This document shows positions 57,483 through 64,000 of a DNA stretch of 64,000 nucleotides, piece after piece. The DNA lies in contig FMBT01000343.1 of the NCBI GenBank assembly GCA_900095095.1, positions 218,894 to 282,893 of the forward strand, in the 5' to 3' direction. Position 1 is the stretch's first letter. Every line of letters begins with the position of its first letter. The notes under the pieces are model-generated. The model ran no database searches and had not been told where the DNA came from. It was given only the letters and a program-made list of their open reading frames with translations. The translations under genes were made by a program, and so were the position numbers. The DNA comes from Fragilariopsis cylindrus CCMP1102 (Eukaryota > Bacillariophyta > Bacillariophyceae > Bacillariales > Bacillariaceae).

Positions 57483-57770
57483 AAGATGATGAAGCCGCAC
57501 TTATCAGTTGGAATCGAAAGCCTCGAGATCCTGTAAAATACCCGACCATCAACAACGATGCTTTCTATCAAGATTGGAAACTAAATTTTAAAAGACAAAT
57601 TATCCAAGATACATTGGAAAGAGTATTGGATCCTAATTTCAATCCCGATCTTCGATCATCACATGCTCAGTACGTAGTGGACCCGATGCAGAACTAGCAA
57701 GACTTCAAGTTAATTACTTCGCTCAAATCTTGTGTGTAGTTCTTAAGAACCCGAAGGTCTAGGTCTTCTT

Positions 57771-58937
57771 ATGGTCCGTCCAGACGATCCGTTATATGTA
57801 TGGAGAAATCACGAAGATCATCAGAATGACTCAGATGCAGCTCAGATAGCTTCAACCACACTGATGAAGAAATTAATTGCATTGAAATTCAGCGATTTCA
57901 ACACAAGACATGAATTTCTTACTTCATTTCAAGATACCTCCAGACGGTACGATCAACTAGCTACTAACGTCATGGATGATTCGGTAAAGATAACATTATT
58001 GCAAACAGCAGTCATGACCGATTCCGCGTTAATTAACTCCTGGCAATCATGTCAAGATAGTAAACGAGGAAGCGCTTTAGCTGGATCATCTAGACCTGTT
58101 ACGTATTATGAGTACATCACGTTTCTTATCAAATCAGCCAAGAATCATGATCTATATACGCCATACAAGAAACCATCCCGTCAAGCTCATCAAGCTACAT
58201 CAGAATCATTTTACAATGAAGAGATGAATGTAGACTATGGCGACACTGACGATGGCATTGACGAGTTCTTAGCTCATATGTCCGTATCCAACGAACCTAT
58301 GACCGAACACGCTGAAAGTACAATGCAAGCCTATGCAGCATTCCAGAAGAACCGTCGCCCTCCTCGTGAGAGAGACCCTGACACTGAAATACCGAAACCA
58401 ATCTTCGAAAAGTGTCCAAGAGATTTACGGATTGCATGGAGTAAGGCACCCAATGATATTAAGAAACAGATTCTTAAAATCAAAAACCATCCCACTAAGC
58501 AAGGTGCTAAGAAAAATAGTGAGTTAGGTGTCTACATTAGCGATTTTGAAGGATATGACTCCGACGCATCCGGCCAATCAGAGCATACCTACGTATACGA
58601 CGCTGATGATGCTGACGATACATCTGTCATAGAAGCAACTGATTTGACGGCAAATGCAGCAAGACGAAGACAGCCCAATCAAGGTATACTCAAGAAGAAG
58701 GAATTACCAAGGAAGACTGAGCTGCCCTTTAGCCGATCCACGTCGATTCATGGCCAACAAACCACACCAGTAATAGGTAAAGATGGTAAAGTTGTTGGTC
58801 ATATCGCATATACGGCAGCTATGGCTAAAATCATCATCGTTTTGATCAAGTCGATTGTCATCTACCAAATACTTCCAAAGACAACTACGTCGTCTCCGTT
58901 AATGCAACGAAATTCTTTAATGAACCACTCGCATTAA
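57771..58937 (+). pseudogene. Copia-type gag, 3' part
   Basis: Continues gag with DFNTRHEFLTSFQDTSRRYD, ITLLQTAVMTDSALINSW and an acidic region, then KCPRDLRIAWSKAPNDIKKQ. No CCHC knuckle is visible. The coding sense leaves this frame near 58830 at an A4 run and continues in the protease frame, so the last 35 or so codons are out of frame. Confidence 0.75.
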
Positions 58938-60982
58938 TGGATGGCGGAGCTAATGGTGGAATTGGAGGCAGAGATATGAGACTCATGTCTTACAATGCTG
59001 ACGGACGACGTGTCAATATAGGTATTGCAGGTGATCATCAAATGACTGGCAAGAGACTTGGAACGTTTTGTTCTGTAATTGTTACAAACAGAGGCAAGAT
59101 TCTAGCCATATTTCATCAATATGCTCATGTACCTGAACAAGAAAAATCGATCCATTCGAAATGTCAGTTCCAAGCGCATAATAATCTCGTTGGAGATACA
59201 GCGACAGCCTATGGCGGACCACAACGTATTCAAACTGCAGACGGATATCAGTTACCTTTATCTATACGCTCTGGATTACCGTACATTCGCCAAACGTATC
59301 CTACCAATGATGAAATTAAAGAGCTTACACATGTACAGTTTACTTCACCTGCGGAATGGAATCCTAATCTGAATGACGATAGCCGTACACCTGAAGAAAT
59401 GCTCAAGCAATTTCCTCCTATGCCACGTTCCGCTATCAACGAGTTCTACGATCAAGAAGGTAATATTAATTACGACTATCTTTCTAAACAAGAACATAGA
59501 CCAATACGTGCAACAGTTCAAACCGTTGAAATTGAACATGATGATGATGACAGTGTTGGATCTATGCCTGGTTTACAATGTCGAGCTCAAGAAGAAGATT
59601 CCTCAGGTGATGAAGAAGATTCCTCAAGTGATGATGAACCTGTAGTTAATAAATTCAAGCAACCAACTACAATTGTATGGAACGATCCAATCGATGACTC
59701 CAATGGGGAGAAAATTGAATGTCCTCGACTTAGAAAAAGTAAGCTCAAACGCCGTATCCGAATCAAAGAGAAACGACTCAAAGCTGCAGCCTCTAAACAA
59801 GAACTGATTGATAAGAAACCATCTGCTGCTACAGCTAATGATTTACCAATCCCAATTATTGATAATATGGTCAATGATAACGAATCCCCTACAATGGTAG
59901 ACGGCATCGAGTTCTTTTCAACGGATCCTCATCCACTTCAACCTAATATCATCGACGACGTTATTGAAGAAATGAAGATGGACGATCTACTATTCTACGA
60001 TTCAGTAGATAAACCCCAGGACTCCACAGTATTCGTAGATACAATATCAGACACCTCGTATCTTGATGACTTATCTACCTTCAGACCGACTGAACACGAA
60101 TACTGGGAAGACTTTTTAATGGATGAATCTACTCAACGTCTAATCTATCAAGGAAGACTCGATTATTTTGAACAATATGACATTAATGCTACCGACATTG
60201 CTAATGTAATGAATCCTCTTACACCAAATATTCTGTACCCACGGTCATCGATTATGAATCCAAAAGGAAGTACTTTGCACATCTACCTGCTTCTGTTGTT
60301 AAGCTACCTCAAGCATACAACTCAAAATATGAAACTACCCCCAGCCTCATATCTGCACAAGATGTTCAAATCACCTAATCCTTCTGCGAATCTTAAACGC
60401 CGTGATGAAGATGATGCCACCGACATGATCTATTCAGATACTCCTGCATGCAACGGTGGTGAGAAATGTGCACATATCTTCGTGGGACGAAAATCGAAAC
60501 TCACCGATGCATATAAAGTCAAACATCAGAATGCTGAAGACTTTCTACTTTGCTTCCAAGATCGTGTCCGTCAAAGAGGATGTCCCACTGGACTAGTAGC
60601 AGATAATGCTCCTATGTATCGAGGATGGAAAAACGCAGTGTACCTTCGAGACATTTGTATTTCATTATGGCAATGCGAATCCAAATATCAGCACCAAAAC
60701 TATGCTGAAAATCGATGGCAAACTGTCAAACGGTACACAAACCGAGTAATGGACCGCAGCGGATGCCCTCCCTACGTTTGGTTTCTAGCATTATCTTATG
60801 TTATATTCTGCCTCAACAATTGTGTTGATCCAAACATCGGAGAGGGAAACAAGAGCCCACTACAAATCGCAACATTTCAAATGACTGATATTAGCCCTCT
60901 GCTATACTTTTATTTTTGGAACCTGTTTATTATCTCGTTGATGAATCAGAACAACATTTCCCAAGTAAATCCAAAGAAATGA
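58937..60982 (+). pseudogene. Copia-type protease and integrase
   Basis: The true coding sense begins upstream in this frame (NATKFFNEPLALMDGGANGG). DGGANGG is the aspartic protease active site in the form used by these elements. An acidic spacer leads to the integrase core: SDTPACN (first Asp, about 60430), VADNAPMY (second Asp, about 60600) and NYAENRWQ (Glu, about 60705). A conserved WYLALSYV-like segment follows (VWFLALSYVIFCLNN). The HHCC zinc part is not clear. Frame is lost near 60890. Confidence 0.8.
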
Positions 60983-61435
60983 GAGGTCGATGGGTAGGAA
61001 TCTCCGAACATATCGGTAACAAGATGACCTACAAAATCATTTCCGATACAACTGGAAACAAATTTGTCGCTCAGCCATACGTACTGCACGAGACAATACG
61101 ATGAAGAACCTACGCGAAGATCCTGTCACGGTAGACAAGATCTATTCAATGTTGAAAATATCCTTTCTCCGGCAGAAGATATTGCTAACAACAAGTTAAA
61201 AGAAGTAACCTCGGGAAATACTTTTTAACGATTTTGATGAATCAGCAATATCCAAGGATATCGAAATTCAACTCCAGGTAGAATTAGATGCAAGATTTAA
61301 CGACTCGAATGAACAGCAGACTGGTCATTTTAAAACGGCGTCGCCAAAACGTGCATCTCCTACTGGACCACAACGTCATGTAAAACAGAAGCGTTTAAGT
61401 GTAAATGTATCTAGCTACCTAAGTTCACTAGACTG
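60916..61435 (+). pseudogene. Integrase C-terminal tail and short remnant
   Basis: EPVYYLVDESEQHFPSKSKE, GRWVGISEHIGNKMTYKI and DTTGNKFVAQPYVLHETIR are typical of the end of Copia integrase. After about 61100 the frame changes again, with ASPKRASPTGPQRHVKQKR near 61345, then a stop. The RT domain does not follow. Confidence 0.7.
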
Positions 61436-61466
61436 AAGACCTTCTATGCTATTAACGTATGTAAAT

Positions 61467-61528
61467 AGTGTTTATTAGAAGAGTGAGCTTAGTAGCTCTC
61501 TATGATTGGCTATATCTACTCGTACGGT
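61467..61528. mobile_element. LTR-like sequence shared with 40307-40370
   Basis: Lies between the 3' end of the plus-strand element and the 3' end of the minus-strand element, where LTRs of either would be. Its match elsewhere in the window shows it is repetitive. Two nearby GGTCTG(A/T)CCTGGTCGGTCAT units (61554-61587) form a short tandem repeat. Confidence 0.55.
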
Positions 61529-61754
61529 GTATGTGTGGTCTGACCTGGTCGGTCATACCCTCATATGGTCTGTCCTGGTCGGTCATTCCATAGTGACACT
61601 CGCCTTACGCCTACACTTCCCACACTTACAGAATCTAGAGCATCTGGATTGTACTGTGATGCAGACTGTAATAGTGATATAAGTGGGTTAGATCTGTAAG
61701 TGGAGACGGACCATAATTGATTATGTGTGCTTTGTCATTAGAATGATCAATATA

Positions 61755-64000
61755 GGTAGTATATGCCGGTTTGCGTCTTCCATAAAGACGTCCGTGTGCT
61801 CGTAAATTTTGTTCTCCCTGTTGGCTTGCTCAGAGAATCACTGTAATTTTCATCTGTCGATGTATCGACAAAATCAATGAACTTGTCGTCTGTCCATTGT
61901 AATATAATAAAGTGTTTCATTTCTACATGTCTTGTTCTTCTTGTTGGTTGTTGCGCGTTCGCTAATCGAACTGCCCTTGATTATCTGCTAAATTGGTGTT
62001 GGTGCGTCCATAATAATACCAATTTCTTCTAATATCCATCTTAGGTATAAAGCTGCTTTTCCAGCGTCTGCCATATTCGTGAATTCAGCTTCTGTTGAGC
62101 TTTGTGCTATTGTTGGTTGTAGTCTCGTACGATAATAAACTGCTGCTCCTGCTAACATCATAATGATACCACCATCGATCTCCTTTCAGTTCTGTCTGAT
62201 GCCCATGTGGTGTCGCATGAACCAGTGATTTCTAATGCATTCCATTGTTCATCAATTTATGTAGTTGAGATGGTGCTGATATTGGTGATGGATCTGGTCG
62301 TATTGGAAGGTCCATTCGCGGTTCTGGTCTCCAGTAGGTAAGTCCATCCATTCTTGTTGCGTTGAGGTATCCAAATACTTGCTTGACTGCTCATAATGTA
62401 TTTGAGCCGGGTGGTGCGAGTGTTGACTTAATGTTATTACTGCTATTGATATATCACACGACATACTGTTAGTGCATAGATTAATTCACCAATTGTTTGT
62501 CTGTAACTAAAACCCATGCGTTTTTCTAATTCCTTCTGTTCTTTAATTGATTCTGGTCCTCTACTTGATTGTATATCTGATTGGTATTTTGAATCACTTT
62601 CATTGGTGTTGGTGGTGATCTAATTTTTAAATTACTCCATCCATGATGTGATACAATCTTATCGATATACGTTGCGCAATGGACATGGTTGTAGTATCTT
62701 GTTTGTTCCACATTAACTCCATTGAATTTTCTAATTGTACCTAATTGATTTAGTGGATTAGTCATGCGGTCCTGTATTTGTTTTCCTATTCGGTCGCACT
62801 CTGATGAATCTTTGTTGGCTACTAGAAGTCATCGACTTGACGTAGGATGAGTGTCAAGTTGTCTTGGTCATCTCTTTTGTAGTAGAGGCAGGGTTCATGC
62901 ACTGTTGCTGTAAAGCCTAACTCGTCAATGATCATCTTGGAGATGTACTTGTCCCATAGTCGTGGCGATTCCGGGTGTCCTTGTAGTGCTTTTCTAACTG
63001 GTATCACATAGCTTCAGGTATTGGTTCTTTCCAAGATGTTCCTCCACCACTGTTTAAACTGGGCGTCTGGTCTCATAAAGAATGGGATGTTGGTGCTGGT
63101 GCTCTGCAAATGCGTTGCCTACATCATATCCCTTACAGATTAGATTCATTGCTGCTGATATTGCCCATGTCAATCGGTGGACTGGTTGTTCCACACAAGC
63201 TGCATATGTTTCTGCAAGTGTGATTGCTGCTCCATATCGGGTCCTCCATTGCATGTGCCTCTTGATTTTCGTATCGTATCCCCGGTTAGTGGATCTTCCT
63301 TGTTAACATACGACCATACCCATGGCAGTACTGTCATCCATTGATCTGATTTGACTGGCTCTCCAAACATGCCAACCTTTTCGTATCGGTCCAGTTGTTT
63401 CCATTCTGATTTAAGGAAATCATCCCATTCTGGTGTAAGCATAAGTTTATTACGTTTCATTAGGTTTATTCTTACTTTTTCTCTAATTGAATCACCTGAA
63501 TCGATTTGTTGTGGCCATTTTGTTTTGTCTACCCATATGTCTTCTTCATTGTTGATGCTGTTGAGGTGATGCGCGATTACATTTAGTTGATCTGATTGTA
63601 ACGTTGGTACCTTCTCCACTCATTGCGAATCCTACTAATGATCCAAATTCTAATTTGATTGATGATTGATTATCGATTCTTGCTTGATGAATGGCGTTGA
63701 TGATGTCTTGCTCCGTCCTAATTGGTTGATTATTCACTGTTGATATTATTGTCCCTCTTAATCTTCTCTTCCATGATCGAATATGGCGATGGGTTGAGGT
63801 TCCAACTTGAAACTCCACTAATTCCATCGCTTGTTTCATATCAGGGTGTGTAGCTACTATCATTCCTAACGTTGGATGATACGATTTTTCATTTAATGGG
63901 ATCGTATGCGATGTAGTGTGTACATATTTGTTTGTTGATACATCTAATGTTGCCAGTTCATGTTTTAAATCACCTATTTCTGGTCGTCTAAATGCTCTTT
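61755..64000 (-). mobile_element. Decayed Copia-type element, RT-RNase H part, runs off the window
   Basis: Read on the minus strand from the window end: a pre-RT region (HPTLGMIVATHPDMKQAMEL near 63850; WMTVLPWVWSYVNKEDPLTG near 63320), the RT domain (MQWRTRYGAAITLAETYAAC near 63250; VPVRKALQGHPESPRLWDKY-type segment and LRQVDDF, the catalytic VDD, 62822-63007), then RNase H (GSCDTTWASDRTERRS near 62220; SSTEAEFTNMADAGKAALYL near 62080; RHVEMKHFIILQWTDDK near 61910). Frames break repeatedly, so it is inactive. Gag, protease and integrase would lie beyond 64000, if present. Confidence 0.85.

Larger units (their letters stand above)
56269..61435 (+). mobile_element. Decayed Copia-type retrotransposon, gag-protease-integrase part
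   Basis: Order gag, aspartic protease, integrase on the plus strand is that of Ty1/Copia elements (diatom CoDi-like). The reading frame is broken several times. Reverse transcriptase and RNase H, expected after integrase, are missing; only an integrase tail and a short C-terminal remnant follow before the sequence changes to LTR-like DNA at about 61460. The element is dead as it stands. Confidence 0.85.

Overview
The window is nuclear DNA from a eukaryotic alga, almost certainly a diatom (Bacillariophyta, probably pennate). Reasons: genes with GT-AG introns, many of them short; A+T-rich spacers with microsatellites; proteins rich in Ser, Asn, Gln and Asp runs; several diatom-style proteins (a type II fucosyltransferase-like enzyme, an HSF-type factor with polyglutamine, a DoxX-like membrane protein); and Copia-type retrotransposon pol sequences like diatom CoDi elements. 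The genus cannot be fixed from the sequence. I see no rRNA, tRNA or CRISPR array.

Layout. 0-9.6 kb: three-exon fibrillarin (-), a large PPR protein (+), a DoxX-like membrane protein (-) and a two-exon orphan (-). 9.6-11.7 kb: spacer with a CRE site, a perfect palindrome, a long near-perfect hairpin, a 12-bp tandem array and a second copy of the 3' flank of the orphan. 11.7-17.5 kb: TPR-like protein (+), fucosyltransferase-like protein (-), CAP-domain protein with a long basic tail (-). 18.1-23.8 kb: a segment bounded by direct repeats that carries a G+C-richer FAD amine/amino-acid oxidase fused to a quinone oxidoreductase (+) and a decayed transposase-like gene (-). 24-33.7 kb: armadillo-like protein (+), HSF-type factor (-), zinc-finger/RNase H protein (+), LSD1-like oxidase with a Myb-like tail (-). 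35.4-38.8 kb: charged nuclear-type protein (+) and MAF1, the repressor of RNA polymerase III (-). 41-51.8 kb: membrane RING-H2 protein (-), RCK-like kinase with a frameshift (+), a PDZ-RGS-DENN protein with many very short introns (-), a small two-exon orphan (-). 52.4-54.4 kb: 651-residue orphan (+). 56.3-64 kb: two decayed Copia-type elements facing each other, one with gag-protease-integrase (+), one with RT-RNase H (-) running off the window end.

The genes do not form one pathway. Several are informational or regulatory: fibrillarin (rRNA methylation), MAF1 (Pol III repression), an HSF factor, an LSD1-like chromatin oxidase, PPR (organelle RNA). Others suggest membrane traffic and signalling (RGS-DENN, RING-H2, kinase). 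The accessory part most worth attention is the 18.1-23.8 kb segment, followed by the PDZ-RGS-DENN protein, the hairpin at 10.7 kb and the 651-residue orphan.

Exon boundaries were derived by hand from splice-site and phase agreement. Where phase agreement failed, an apparent frameshift is reported; I cannot tell a real mutation from an assembly error.
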